Origin: Oryzisolibacter sp. LB2S
Lineage (GTDB): Bacteria; Pseudomonadota; Gammaproteobacteria; Burkholderiales; Burkholderiaceae_C
NCBI RefSeq assembly: GCF_040732315.1
Contig: NZ_CP160388.1
Location: 780,501-844,500, forward strand
Direction: 5' to 3'
Length of the DNA stretch: 64,000 nucleotides
The translations under genes were made by a program, and so were the position numbers. Numbering within the stretch: the first letter of the stretch is position 1; each line of letters opens with the position of its first letter. The notes beneath the pieces were generated by a model. That model saw only the letters and a program-made list of their open reading frames with translations. It was not told the DNA's origin and searched no databases. Positions 54,973 through 64,000 of this stretch are shown in pieces.

Positions 54973-55977
54973 ATGAAGACTGTGATGCAAGCGGTGGAGA
55001 TCGCGGCCTTTGGCCCGCCCGAAGGGCTGTGCCTCGTGCAGCGCCCTCTGCCGCAGCCTGGCGCCGGTGAACTGCTGATCCGCGTTGCGGCCAGCGGTGT
55101 GAACCGCCCCGACGTGCTGCAGCGCAAGGGGCATTACGCGCCGCCGCCAGGGGTCTCCGACCTGCCGGGGCTTGAGGTCGCGGGCGTCGTCGAAGGCGGT
55201 GACGCGCAGGCCATGGCGCAGGCGGGCATTGCCGTGGGCGACCATGTCTGCGCGCTGGTCGCGGGCGGCGGCTATGCCGAGTACTGCGTGGCACCCGTGG
55301 CGCAATGCCTGCCGGTGCCGGCGGGCCTGAGCGACGTGGAGGCGGCTGCGCTGCCCGAGACCTTCTTCACCGTGTGGAGCAATGTCTTCGATCGCGCGCA
55401 TCTGCAGGCGGGTGAAACCCTGCTCGTGCAGGGCGGCAGCAGCGGCATAGGCGTGACGGCCATCCAGCTGGCGCGCGCCCGCGGTGCCACGGTCATCGTC
55501 ACCGCGGGCAGCGACGAGAAATGCGCGGCCTGCATGTCGCTGGGCGCGCATCACGCCATCAACTACCGCACGCAGGACTTCGTCGCCGAGGTGCAGCGCA
55601 TCACCGGCGGGCGCGGCGTCGATGTCGTGCTCGACATGGTTGCCGGCCCGTATGTGGCGCGTGAGGTCGAGTGCCTGGCCGAGGATGGGCGCATCGTCAT
55701 CATCGCCGTGCAGGGGGGTGTGCAGGCCGAGCTCAATGCCGCGCTGGTGCTGCGCAAGCGCCTGACCATCACCGGCTCCACGCTGCGCCCGCGGCCCGTG
55801 GCCTTCAAGGCCGCGATCGCCCAGGCGCTGCGCGAGCAGGTGTGGCCGCTGCTGGCGGCGGGCCAGATCAGACCCGTGATCCACAGCGAGTTCGCAGCGG
55901 CGGATGCCGCCCAAGCCCATGCGCTGATGGAGTCGAACCAACATATTGGCAAGATTGTTTTGAGGTGGACGACATGA
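54973..55977 (+). CDS. PIG3-family NAD(P)H quinone oxidoreductase
   Basis: A 334-residue zinc-independent medium-chain dehydrogenase/reductase. The cofactor loop is [18 protein letters not shown], preceded by [13 protein letters not shown], and [14 protein letters not shown] follows. The group reduces quinones one electron at a time with NADPH. I use the ATG at 54973; another ATG four codons on is possible. Its stop overlaps the tpiA start by four bases, and the complex I genes lie downstream. Confidence 0.9.
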   Translation: MKTVMQAVEIAAFGPPEGLCLVQRPLPQPGAGELLIRVAASGVNRPDVLQRKGHYAPPPGVSDLPGLEVAGVVEGGDAQAMAQAGIAVGDHVCALVAGGGYAEYCVAPVAQCLPVPAGLSDVEAAALPETFFTVWSNVFDRAHLQAGETLLVQGGSSGIGVTAIQLARARGATVIVTAGSDEKCAACMSLGAHHAINYRTQDFVAEVQRITGGRGVDVVLDMVAGPYVAREVECLAEDGRIVIIAVQGGVQAELNAALVLRKRLTITGSTLRPRPVAFKAAIAQALREQVWPLLAAGQIRPVIHSEFAAADAAQAHALMESNQHIGKIVLRWTT

Positions 55978-56735
55978 CACAGAAGCAAAAACTCATCGCC
56001 GGCAACTGGAAGATGAACGGCAGCCTGGAGGCCAACGCCGCACTGCTGCAGGCGCTGCGCGAGGGTGTGGGCCAGCCCGCCTGTGCGGTCGCGGTTGCCG
56101 TGCCCGCGCCGTATCTCGCGCAGGTGCAGTCGCTGGTGGCGGGTTCTCCGATCGCGCTCGGCGCGCAGGATGTCTCGCAACATGCGGCGGGCGCGTTCAC
56201 GGGCGAGATGTCGACGGCCATGCTGCGCGACTTCGGCGTGCGCTATGTGCTCGTCGGTCATTCCGAACGTCGTCAATACCATGGCGAGACCGATGTCGTC
56301 GTGGCCGCCAAGGCCGGGCAGGCGCTGGCGGCGGGCATCACGCCCGTCGTGTGCGTGGGCGAGACCCTCGAAGAGCGTGAGGCCGGCCAGACCGAGGTCG
56401 TGGTCAGGCGCCAGCTTGCGGCGGTGATCGAGGCCAGCGGCGGCGCTGTCGCCGACATGGTGGTCGCCTACGAGCCGGTCTGGGCCATAGGCACGGGCCG
56501 CACGGCCACTCCCGAGCAGGCGCAGGCCGTGCATGCCGTCCTGCGCGCGCAACTGGCGGCGGCGACCGAGCGTGCCGCGCATGTGCCGCTGCTGTACGGC
56601 GGGAGCATGAACGCCGCGAATGCCGCGCAGCTGCTCGCGCAGCCCGATATCGACGGCGGCCTCGTGGGCGGCGCCTCGCTCAAGGCCGCAGATTTTCTAC
56701 AAATTATTGCTGCAACGCAGACTGTGCAGGCGTAG
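55974..56735 (+). CDS. tpiA: Triosephosphate isomerase
   Basis: A 253-residue TIM barrel with the catalytic residues in AGNWKMNG (Lys), VGHSERR (His) and [10 protein letters not shown] (Glu), and the phosphate loop [11 protein letters not shown]. It interconverts dihydroxyacetone phosphate and glyceraldehyde-3-phosphate. It is translated directly after the quinone oxidoreductase (ATGA overlap), and secG follows 29 bp later. Confidence 0.97.
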   Translation: MTQKQKLIAGNWKMNGSLEANAALLQALREGVGQPACAVAVAVPAPYLAQVQSLVAGSPIALGAQDVSQHAAGAFTGEMSTAMLRDFGVRYVLVGHSERRQYHGETDVVVAAKAGQALAAGITPVVCVGETLEEREAGQTEVVVRRQLAAVIEASGGAVADMVVAYEPVWAIGTGRTATPEQAQAVHAVLRAQLAAATERAAHVPLLYGGSMNAANAAQLLAQPDIDGGLVGGASLKAADFLQIIAATQTVQA

Positions 56736-56764
56736 GCGGCTACTGAATTAGGAGTTGATGGAAC

Positions 56765-57127
56765 ATGAACGCAATAGTGAATGTGATTCTGGCGGTGCAG
56801 ATGCTCACCGCGCTGGGCATGATCGGGCTGATCCTGATCCAGCATGGCAAGGGCGCCGACATGGGCGCGGCCTTTGGCAGCGGCAGCGCGGGCAGCCTCT
56901 TCGGCGCCAGCGGCAGCGCCAACTTCCTGTCGCGCACCACGGCGGTGCTGGCGACGGTGTTCTTCGTGGCCACGCTGGCACTGGCCTATTTCGGCAACCA
57001 GCGTCCGGCAAGCACCGGCAGCGTGCTGGAGCAGCCTGCTGCCGTGGTGCCCGCGACCACGGCACCTGCGACGGAGACGCCGGCCGCCGAGCCTGCCACG
57101 GGCGCGGATCAGATTCCCACCAAGTAA
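56765..57127 (+). CDS. secG: Preprotein translocase subunit SecG
   Basis: A 120-residue SecG with two membrane helices (about 4-24 and 57-77) around the family loop QHGKGADMGAAFGSGSAGSL. It has an Ala/Thr/Pro-rich C-terminal tail. It is part of the SecYEG channel and eases SecA cycling. The tpiA-secG-tRNA-Leu-nuo order is common in proteobacteria. Confidence 0.96.
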   Translation: MNAIVNVILAVQMLTALGMIGLILIQHGKGADMGAAFGSGSAGSLFGASGSANFLSRTTAVLATVFFVATLALAYFGNQRPASTGSVLEQPAAVVPATTAPATETPAAEPATGADQIPTK

Positions 57128-57134
57128 GTTCAAC

Positions 57135-57165
57135 GAGGCGTCGCGAAAAAAACGCCTCTTGGTTT
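57135..57165 (+). terminator. Weak hairpin after secG
   Basis: GAGGCGT (57135-57141) pairs with ACGCCTC (57152-57158) around an A-rich loop. The following TTGGTTTG is a poor T run, so termination may be partial. Confidence 0.45.
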
Positions 57166-57191
57166 GTGCCAGGGTTTTTCCGAGGTAGAAT
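57163..57191 (+). promoter_or_regulatory. Possible promoter of tRNA-Leu(GAG) and nuo
   Basis: TTTGTG (57163-57168) and TAGAAT (57186-57191) with a 17-bp spacer. Start would be near 57198, about 58 bp before the tRNA. No clear promoter lies between the tRNA and nuoA. Confidence 0.4.
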
Positions 57192-57255
57192 CCTCTGCTG
57201 TCTGGAAAGCAAAAACCGCATCACTGGTCCTCAAGCCATCCAGATGCACACAGAA

Positions 57256-57340
57256 GCCGTCGTGGTGAAATTGGTAGACACGCTATCTTGAGGGGGTAGT
57301 GGCGAAAGCTGTGCGAGTTCGAGTCTCGCCGACGGCACCA
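57256..57340 (+). tRNA. tRNA-Leu, anticodon GAG
   Basis: A class II tRNA of 85 bases: acceptor GCCGTCG/CGACGGC, D arm with AATTGGTAGACAC, anticodon arm CTATC-TTGAGGG-GGTAG, a long variable arm TGGCGAAAGCT, T arm GCGAGTTCGAGTCTCGC and an encoded CCA. Anticodon GAG reads CUU and CUC. Confidence 0.96.
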
Positions 57341-57344
57341 AAAT

Positions 57345-57392
57345 AAAAAACCGTCTCACGGGTCCGCAATGCGCGACTTGGGGGCGGTTTTT
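57345..57392 (+). terminator. Hairpin with T run between tRNA-Leu and nuoA
   Basis: AAAAACCG (57346-57353) and CGGTTTTT (57385-57392) pair, with further partial pairing inside the 31-base loop. It may end part of the tRNA transcripts or serve as an attenuator, since nuoA starts only 21 bp later. Confidence 0.5.
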
Positions 57393-57413
57393 CAACGGTG
57401 AGAGCGTCGCTAG

Positions 57414-57773
57414 ATGAACCTCGATCAATACCTCCCAGTTCTCCTGTTCATCTTGGTCGGCATCGGCGTCGGTGTCGTGCCTCTCGTGCTGGGTTATGTG
57501 TTGGGGCCCAATCGCCCCGATCCGGCAAAAAACTCCCCCTACGAATGTGGCTTTGAGGCGTTTGATGACGCGCGCATGAAGTTCGATGTGCGCTACTACC
57601 TCGTTGCCATCCTGTTCATTCTGTTCGATCTGGAGATCGCTTTCCTCTTTCCCTGGGCGGTTGCCTTGCAGGATGTCGGGGTGACGGGCTTTGTGGCCGT
57701 CGTGGTGTTCCTCTCCATCCTGGTCATAGGTTTTGCCTACGAGTGGAAGAAGGGCGCCCTGGACTGGGAATGA
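57414..57773 (+). CDS. nuoA: NADH-quinone oxidoreductase subunit A
   Basis: A 119-residue membrane subunit with three helices. The loop between helices 1 and 2 has the conserved [10 protein letters not shown], which sits near the quinone entry and carries the cysteine that reports the active/deactive state in other species. It is the first of the nuo genes; nuoB follows 27 bp later. Confidence 0.97.
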   Translation: MNLDQYLPVLLFILVGIGVGVVPLVLGYVLGPNRPDPAKNSPYECGFEAFDDARMKFDVRYYLVAILFILFDLEIAFLFPWAVALQDVGVTGFVAVVVFLSILVIGFAYEWKKGALDWE

Positions 57774-57800
57774 GCCGCGTGCAGCACAAGGAATGACGCA

Positions 57801-58280
57801 ATGATTGAAGGTGTGATGAAGGAAGGCTTTGTCACCACCAGCTATGACGCGGTGGTGAACTGGGCCAAGACCGGATCGCTCTGGCCCGTGACCTTTGGTC
57901 TGGCCTGCTGCGCGGTGGAGATGATGCATGCCGCCGCGGCGCGCTACGACCTTGCGCGCTTCGGTGCCGAGGTATTTCGTGCCAGCCCCCGTCAGTCCGA
58001 CCTGATGATCGTGGCGGGCACGCTGTGCAACAAGATGGCGCCCGCGCTGCGCAAGGTCTATGACCAGATGGCCGAGCCGCGCTGGGTGATTTCCATGGGT
58101 TCGTGCGCCAACGGCGGTGGCTACTACCACTACAGCTATTCGGTGGTGCGCGGTTGCGATCGCGTGGTGCCGGTGGATGTGTATGTGCCCGGCTGCCCGC
58201 CCACGGCCGAGGCCTTGATCTACGGCATCATCCAGCTGCAGCAGAAGATTCGCCGTACGCAAACCATTGCGCGCGTTTGA
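57801..58280 (+). CDS. nuoB: NADH-quinone oxidoreductase subunit B
   Basis: A 159-residue subunit that holds the [4Fe-4S] cluster N2, the last before quinone. Ligands are the neighbouring Cys36-Cys37 in [10 protein letters not shown], Cys102 in [11 protein letters not shown] and Cys132 in GCPPTAEAL. It forms the quinone site with NuoD. Confidence 0.97.
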   Translation: MIEGVMKEGFVTTSYDAVVNWAKTGSLWPVTFGLACCAVEMMHAAAARYDLARFGAEVFRASPRQSDLMIVAGTLCNKMAPALRKVYDQMAEPRWVISMGSCANGGGYYHYSYSVVRGCDRVVPVDVYVPGCPPTAEALIYGIIQLQQKIRRTQTIARV

Positions 58281-58289
58281 GGGGTTTCG

Positions 58290-58898
58290 ATGACCGATAT
58301 TGCCATTCACCCTGAAGCGCTGCGCAGCACCGTGGCCCAAGCGCTCGGCGACAAGATCCGCGACATCACAGTGGCGCTCGGCGAGGTCACGGTGGTCGTT
58401 GCCGCCGCAGACTACCTGGACGTCATGAAGACTCTGCGCGATGCGCCTGGTTGCCGCTTCGAGCAACTCGTGGACCTGTGCGGCGTCGACTATTCCACGT
58501 ACCGCGAGGTCGGAACGGATGGTCCGCGCTATGCGGTGGTCACGCATTTGTTGTCCGTTTCGCTGAACCAGCGCCTGCGCGTGAAGGTGTTCTGCCCCGA
58601 CGACGATTTTCCCGTGATCGCCTCGGTGACCGATATCTGGAGTGGCGCCAACTGGTTCGAGCGCGAGGCCTTCGACCTGTTCGGCATCGTGTTCGATGGT
58701 CACAGCGACCTGCGCCGCATTCTCACGGACTATGGCTTCATCGGTCATCCGTTCCGCAAGGATTTCCCGCTGTCGGGTCATGTCGAGATGCGCTACGACC
58801 CCGAGCTGCGTCGCGTCGTCTACGAGCCCGTGACCATCGAGCCGCGTGAGATCACGCCGCGCATCATCCGTGAAGACAACTATGGAGGCCTGCACTGA
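58290..58898 (+). CDS. nuoC: NADH-quinone oxidoreductase subunit C
   Basis: A 202-residue peripheral-arm subunit (30-kDa family) with the signature [17 protein letters not shown] and the [19 protein letters not shown] stretch. It is separate from NuoD here, unlike the fused NuoCD of E. coli. It has no redox centre and links the B/D part to the rest of the arm. Confidence 0.97.
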   Translation: MTDIAIHPEALRSTVAQALGDKIRDITVALGEVTVVVAAADYLDVMKTLRDAPGCRFEQLVDLCGVDYSTYREVGTDGPRYAVVTHLLSVSLNQRLRVKVFCPDDDFPVIASVTDIWSGANWFEREAFDLFGIVFDGHSDLRRILTDYGFIGHPFRKDFPLSGHVEMRYDPELRRVVYEPVTIEPREITPRIIREDNYGGLH

Positions 58899-58925
58899 GG
58901 CGCGGGTTCGCCGGGGTGTCCAATC

Positions 58926-60175
<1,250 letters not shown>

Positions 60176-60179
<4 letters not shown>

Positions 60180-60667
60180 TTACCGAAGCGACCAAGGCGC
60201 GTTTCGCGCGCGAAGTGGCGAAGTACCCGCCCGAGCAAAAGCAGTCCGCCGTGATGGCCTGCCTGTCCATCGTGCAGCAGGAGCAGGGCTGGGTGAGCCA
60301 GGAGAGCGAAGCGGTGATCGCGGAGTACCTGGGCATGCCCGAGATCGCCGTGCACGAGGTCACCACCTTCTACAACATGTACAACCAGCAGCCGGTGGGC
60401 AAATACAAGCTGGCCGTGTGCACCAATCTGCCGTGCCAGCTGCGCGGTGGCAACGAAGCGCTGCATCACCTCGAGTCCAAGCTCGGTATCGCCATGGGCG
60501 AGACCACGGCGGATGGCATGTTCACGCTGCAACAGTGCGAATGTCTGGGCGCCTGCGCCGATGCGCCCGCGATGCTGGTCAATGACCGCAACATGTGCAG
60601 CTTCATGGACAACGACAAGCTCGATCAGCTGGTCGACGGCCTGCGCGCCGCGGAGGGCAAGCAATGA
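60176..60667 (+). CDS. nuoE: NADH-quinone oxidoreductase subunit E
   Basis: A 163-residue subunit with a thioredoxin-like [2Fe-2S] domain (cluster N1a). The four ligands are Cys82, Cys87, Cys123 and Cys127, in [12 protein letters not shown] and [13 protein letters not shown]. It sits beside NuoF in the NADH module. Its stop overlaps the nuoF start (ATGA). Confidence 0.97.
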
Positions 60668-62013
60668 CCACGGCCGCACAAGTTCTGGCGCAGTTCCAGG
60701 CCACGGGCGTACAGACCTGCTTCCACGACCGCCATATCAACCCGCAGATCTATGCCGGCCTCAATGGCAGCAACTGGAGCCTCAAGGACTACGAGGCGCG
60801 CGGTGGCTATGCCGCCCTGCGCAAGATCCTGGGCAAGGATGGCGGCGAGGGTCTGACGCAGGATCAGGTGATCGCCACCGTCAAGGAGTCCGGCCTGCGT
60901 GGCCGCGGCGGTGCGGGCTTTCCCACGGGCCTCAAGTGGAGCTTCATGCCGCGCCAGTTCCCGGGGCAGAAGCACCTGGTCTGCAATTCCGACGAGGGTG
61001 AACCCGGCACCTGCAAGGACCGCGACATCCTGATGTACAACCCGCACATCGTGATCGAGGGCATGATCATTGCCGCGTACGCGATGGGCATCTCGCTGGG
61101 CTACAACTACATCCACGGCGAGATCTTCCAAGTCTACGAGCGCTTCGAGGCCGCCCTCGAGGAGGCGCGCGCCGCCGGCTACCTGGGTGACAACATCATG
61201 GGCAGCGCCTTCAGCTTCCAGCTGCAGGCGCACCATGGCTTCGGCGCCTACATCTGCGGCGAGGAAACCGCGCTGCTCGAATCGCTCGAGGGCAAGAAGG
61301 GTCAGCCGCGCTTCAAGCCGCCGTTCCCGGCCAGCTTCGGCCTGTATGGCAAGCCGACCACCATCAACAACACCGAGACCTTCGCGGCGGTTCCCTGGAT
61401 CATCCGCAACGGCGGCCAGGCCTATCTCGAGTGCGGCAAGCCGAATAACGGTGGCACCAAGATCTTCTCCGTCTCCGGTGACGTGGAGCGCCCGGGCAAC
61501 TACGAGATTCCCCTGGGCACGCCGTTTGCCAAGCTGCTCGAGCTCGCCGGTGGCGTGCGCAACGGTCGGCAGCTCAAGGCCGTGATTCCGGGCGGCTCGT
61601 CGTCTCCGGTGCTGCCGGCCTCCATCATGATGGAGTGCACCATGGACTATGACTCCATCGCCAAGGCTGGCTCCATGCTGGGCTCGGGCGCCGTCATCGT
61701 CATGGATGATTCGCGCGACATGGTGGAGTCGCTGCTGCGCCTGTCCTACTTCTATCAGCACGAGTCCTGCGGGCAGTGCACGCCCTGCCGCGAGGGCACG
61801 GGCTGGCTCTGGCGTGTGGTCGATCGCATACAGCACGGCCAGGGACGCAAGGAAGACATCGAGCTCCTCGATTCCGTGGCGTTCAACATCATGGGCCGCA
61901 CCATCTGCGCGCTCGGTGATGCGGCGGCGATGCCGGTGCGCGCCATGATCAAACATTTCCGCCACGAGTTCGAGGCCAAGATCGAGGCCGCAGCCAAGGC
62001 GTCTGCCGCCTGA
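60664..62013 (+). CDS. nuoF: NADH-quinone oxidoreductase subunit F
   Basis: A 449-residue flavoprotein. FMN and NADH bind around [15 protein letters not shown] and [16 protein letters not shown]. Cluster N3 ligands are in [15 protein letters not shown] plus a later cysteine in [11 protein letters not shown]. It takes electrons from NADH at the tip of complex I. nuoG starts 15 bp downstream. Confidence 0.97.
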   Translation: MTTAAQVLAQFQATGVQTCFHDRHINPQIYAGLNGSNWSLKDYEARGGYAALRKILGKDGGEGLTQDQVIATVKESGLRGRGGAGFPTGLKWSFMPRQFPGQKHLVCNSDEGEPGTCKDRDILMYNPHIVIEGMIIAAYAMGISLGYNYIHGEIFQVYERFEAALEEARAAGYLGDNIMGSAFSFQLQAHHGFGAYICGEETALLESLEGKKGQPRFKPPFPASFGLYGKPTTINNTETFAAVPWIIRNGGQAYLECGKPNNGGTKIFSVSGDVERPGNYEIPLGTPFAKLLELAGGVRNGRQLKAVIPGGSSSPVLPASIMMECTMDYDSIAKAGSMLGSGAVIVMDDSRDMVESLLRLSYFYQHESCGQCTPCREGTGWLWRVVDRIQHGQGRKEDIELLDSVAFNIMGRTICALGDAAAMPVRAMIKHFRHEFEAKIEAAAKASAA

Positions 62014-62028
62014 TCGCGAGAAAAGCAT

Positions 62029-64000
62029 ATGGTTGAAATTGAACTGGACGGTCAGAAGGTGGAGGTCGCCGAGGGCAGCATGGTCATGCATGCAGCCGAG
62101 AAGGCCAACGTCTACATTCCGCACTTCTGCTACCACAAGAAGCTCTCCATCGCGGCCAACTGCCGCATGTGCCTGGTGGACGTGGAAAAGGCACCCAAGC
62201 CCATGCCCGCCTGCGCCACGCCGGTGACGCAGGGCATGATCGTGCGCACCAAGAGCGACAAGGCCCTGAAGGCGCAGCAATCGGTGATGGAGTTCCTGCT
62301 CATCAATCACCCGCTGGATTGCCCCATCTGCGACCAGGGTGGCGAATGCCAGTTGCAGGATCTGGCCGTGGGCTACGGCATGTCGGCATCGCGCTATGGC
62401 GAGGAAAAGCGCGTGGTCCTGCGCAAGGACATTGGGCCCCTGATCTCCACCGAAGAGATGACGCGTTGCATTCATTGCACGCGTTGCGTGCGCTTCGGCC
62501 AGGAAATCGGCGGAGACATGGAGCTCGGCATGGTCAATCGGGGTGAGCATTCCGAGATCACCACGGTCAAGGGCGATACGGTCGACTCCGAGCTCTCGGG
62601 CAACATGATCGACATCTGCCCCGTCGGTGCACTGACCAGCCGGCCCTTCCGCTACAGCGCCCGCACCTGGGAGCTGTCGCGCCGCAAGTCGATCTCCCCG
62701 CATGACTCGACGGGTGCGAATCTCATCGTCCAGGTCAAGAATCACAAGGTGATGCGTGTCGTGCCGATGGAGAACGAAGCCGTCAACGAATGCTGGATTG
62801 CCGACCGTGACCGTTTCTCCTACGAGGCCCTGAACAGCGACGAGCGCCTGCAGCGCCCCATGCTCAAGCAGGGCGGCCAGTGGCAGGAGGTCGACTGGCA
62901 GACGGCCCTGGAATATGTGGCCAATGGCCTCAAGTGCGTGCGCGACAAGCATGGTGCCCGCGCCATTGGTGCCCTGGTCAGTCCGCACAGCACGCTCGAG
63001 GAACTGCATCTGGCCACGACGCTGGTGCGCGGCCTGGGCAGCGACAGCATCGACTATCGCCTGCGCAATGCCGAATTCGTGCAGCCTGAGGGCGTCCGTT
63101 GGCTCGGCATGCCCATTGCGGCGCTGTCCGACCTGCAGGCCGTGCTCGTGCTCGGCTCCAACCTGCGCAAGGACCATCCGCTGTTTGCACAGCGCATCCG
63201 CCAGGCGGCGCGCAAGGGGTGCAAGGTCTTTGCCATCAATGGACGTGCCTATGACTGGGCCTTGCCCGCCGTCCATTCCGTGGTCAACCCTGCCGACTGG
63301 ACGCAGGCGCTCGCGGACGTGGCCGCGGCCGTTGCTCAGGAAAAAGGTGTCAACCCGCCGGCGCAGGCCGGCTCCGCAAATGCAGAGGCGCTGGCCATTG
63401 CCCGCGCGCTGGTCGGCGGCGAGCGCAAGGCCGTGCTCCTCGGCAACGCTGCCGCGCACCATGCGCAGGCAAGCAGCCTGCTGGCCCTGGTGCAATGGAT
63501 CGCCCAGGAAACCGGCGCGGCGTTCGGCTATCTGACCGAGGCGGCGAACACCGTCGGCGCGCAGCTGGTGAGTGCTCAGCCGCGCCAGGACGGCCTGAAT
63601 GCGGCTCAGATGCTCGCCGGTCAGGCGAAGGCGCTGCTGTTGCTGAACACCGAGCCCGAGTTCGACAGCGCGGCCGGTGCCAAGGCGGCGCAGGGACTGG
63701 CGGATGTGGACATGGTTGTCACGCTCAGCCCGTTCAAGACCAACATGGACGTGAGCGATGTCCTGTTGCCCATCGCACCGTTCACCGAGACATCGGGCAG
63801 TTTCGTCAACGCCGAGGGGCGCGTGCAGAGTTTCCACGCCGTCGTGCGACCGCTTGGCGAGACGCGTCCCGCGTGGAAGGTGTTGCGCGTGCTGGCGAAC
63901 ATCATGGGCCTGCAGGGCGTGGACTTCGAATCGTCCCAGGATGTCCTGAACCAGGTGACGGCAGGTGTTGAGCAGTTGTCGGCAGACCAACTGTCCAACA
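62029..64000 (+). CDS. nuoG: NADH-quinone oxidoreductase subunit G, 3' end beyond the window
   Basis: The frame is open from the ATG at 62029 to the right edge, giving 657 residues of a protein usually 680-900 long. An N-terminal [2Fe-2S] domain has Cys34, Cys45, Cys48 and Cys62. Cluster N5 has the unusual His94 with Cys98, Cys101 and Cys107 (HPLDCPICDQGGEC). Cluster N4 has Cys147, Cys150, Cys153 and Cys197 (CIHCTRCVRF, ICPVGAL). A molybdopterin-oxidoreductase-like body follows. No N7 cluster motif (CxxCxxxC after about residue 220) is visible, as in many proteobacterial NuoG. Confidence 0.96.
   Translation, partial: MVEIELDGQKVEVAEGSMVMHAAEKANVYIPHFCYHKKLSIAANCRMCLVDVEKAPKPMPACATPVTQGMIVRTKSDKALKAQQSVMEFLLINHPLDCPICDQGGECQLQDLAVGYGMSASRYGEEKRVVLRKDIGPLISTEEMTRCIHCTRCVRFGQEIGGDMELGMVNRGEHSEITTVKGDTVDSELSGNMIDICPVGALTSRPFRYSARTWELSRRKSISPHDSTGANLIVQVKNHKVMRVVPMENEAVNECWIADRDRFSYEALNSDERLQRPMLKQGGQWQEVDWQTALEYVANGLKCVRDKHGARAIGALVSPHSTLEELHLATTLVRGLGSDSIDYRLRNAEFVQPEGVRWLGMPIAALSDLQAVLVLGSNLRKDHPLFAQRIRQAARKGCKVFAINGRAYDWALPAVHSVVNPADWTQALADVAAAVAQEKGVNPPAQAGSANAEALAIARALVGGERKAVLLGNAAAHHAQASSLLALVQWIAQETGAAFGYLTEAANTVGAQLVSAQPRQDGLNAAQMLAGQAKALLLLNTEPEFDSAAGAKAAQGLADVDMVVTLSPFKTNMDVSDVLLPIAPFTETSGSFVNAEGRVQSFHAVVRPLGETRPAWKVLRVLANIMGLQGVDFESSQDVLNQVTAGVEQLSADQLSN

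Overview
The window looks like chromosomal core DNA of a GC-rich betaproteobacterium, most likely a member of the Comamonadaceae (Acidovorax / Alicycliphilus / Comamonas type). The reasons are the strongly GC-biased third codon positions, a complete aa3-type cytochrome oxidase assembly cluster, the order rpsO-pnp-quinone oxidoreductase-tpiA-secG-tRNA-Leu-nuoABCDEFG, the Bug-type (tripartite tricarboxylate family) solute receptors, and several dispersed short repeats of a kind I associate with this family. The species cannot be fixed from the sequence alone. I see no prophage, IS element, CRISPR array or obvious genomic island.

Layout. 1-850: end of a PEP-CTERM protein and tRNA-Arg(CCT). 851-9700 (minus strand): tamB, tamA, a VWA/CoxE-like protein, a GNAT acetyltransferase and a MoxR-type AAA+ ATPase. 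9808-10467: di-haem cytochrome c4. 10542-15563: DUF1841 protein, then an IclR-type regulator divergent from pcaI-pcaJ-pcaF and a Bug receptor (last two steps of the beta-ketoadipate pathway). 15728-21273: KefB/C-like antiporter, LysE exporter, orphan ParA, trmL, comF and a BioC-like methyltransferase. 21274-30879: cox operon (coxB, ctaD, a 38-residue protein, ctaG, DUF2970, ctaE), terminator, a DUF2909 gene on the other strand, then surf1, a diverged SCO-like protein, ctaA, ctaB and sco. 31064-38950: second Bug receptor, rpoH preceded by a perfect CIRCE operator, cutA, ftsY, a catalytic plus non-catalytic pair of M16 peptidases, rsmD and coaD. 38977-42767: BON lipoprotein, a NarX-like kinase with a NarL-type regulator and a lone receiver domain, and a MoeB/ThiF enzyme. 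42820-50771: ctpA, gpmA, rhodanese, grxC, secB, gpsA, gmk, rpoZ and spoT. 50778-54869: greB, tRNA-Arg(ACG), a small secreted protein, rpsO and pnp. 54973-64000: quinone oxidoreductase, tpiA, secG, tRNA-Leu(GAG) and nuoA to nuoG (nuoG runs off the window).

How it fits together: much of the window builds aerobic respiration. Complex I genes, the aa3 oxidase with its haem A and copper insertion factors, and a cytochrome c4 that can carry electrons are all present. Envelope assembly (TamAB, SecB, SecG, FtsY, periplasmic proteases) and stress control (RpoH under HrcA, SpoT, RpoZ, GreB) make up most of the rest.

No large undescribed system is visible. The most interesting signals are small. One dispersed repeat family is read in the same frame as the signal peptide of two unrelated genes (sco and the second M16 gene). 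A second SCO-like protein with its own CxxxC sits in the haem/copper assembly cluster. Other candidates are a CIRCE operator in front of rpoH, a palindrome inside a tRNA promoter, a terminator abutting the moeB start codon, a long hairpin in the pnp leader, and a 27-bp perfect inverted repeat between convergent genes.
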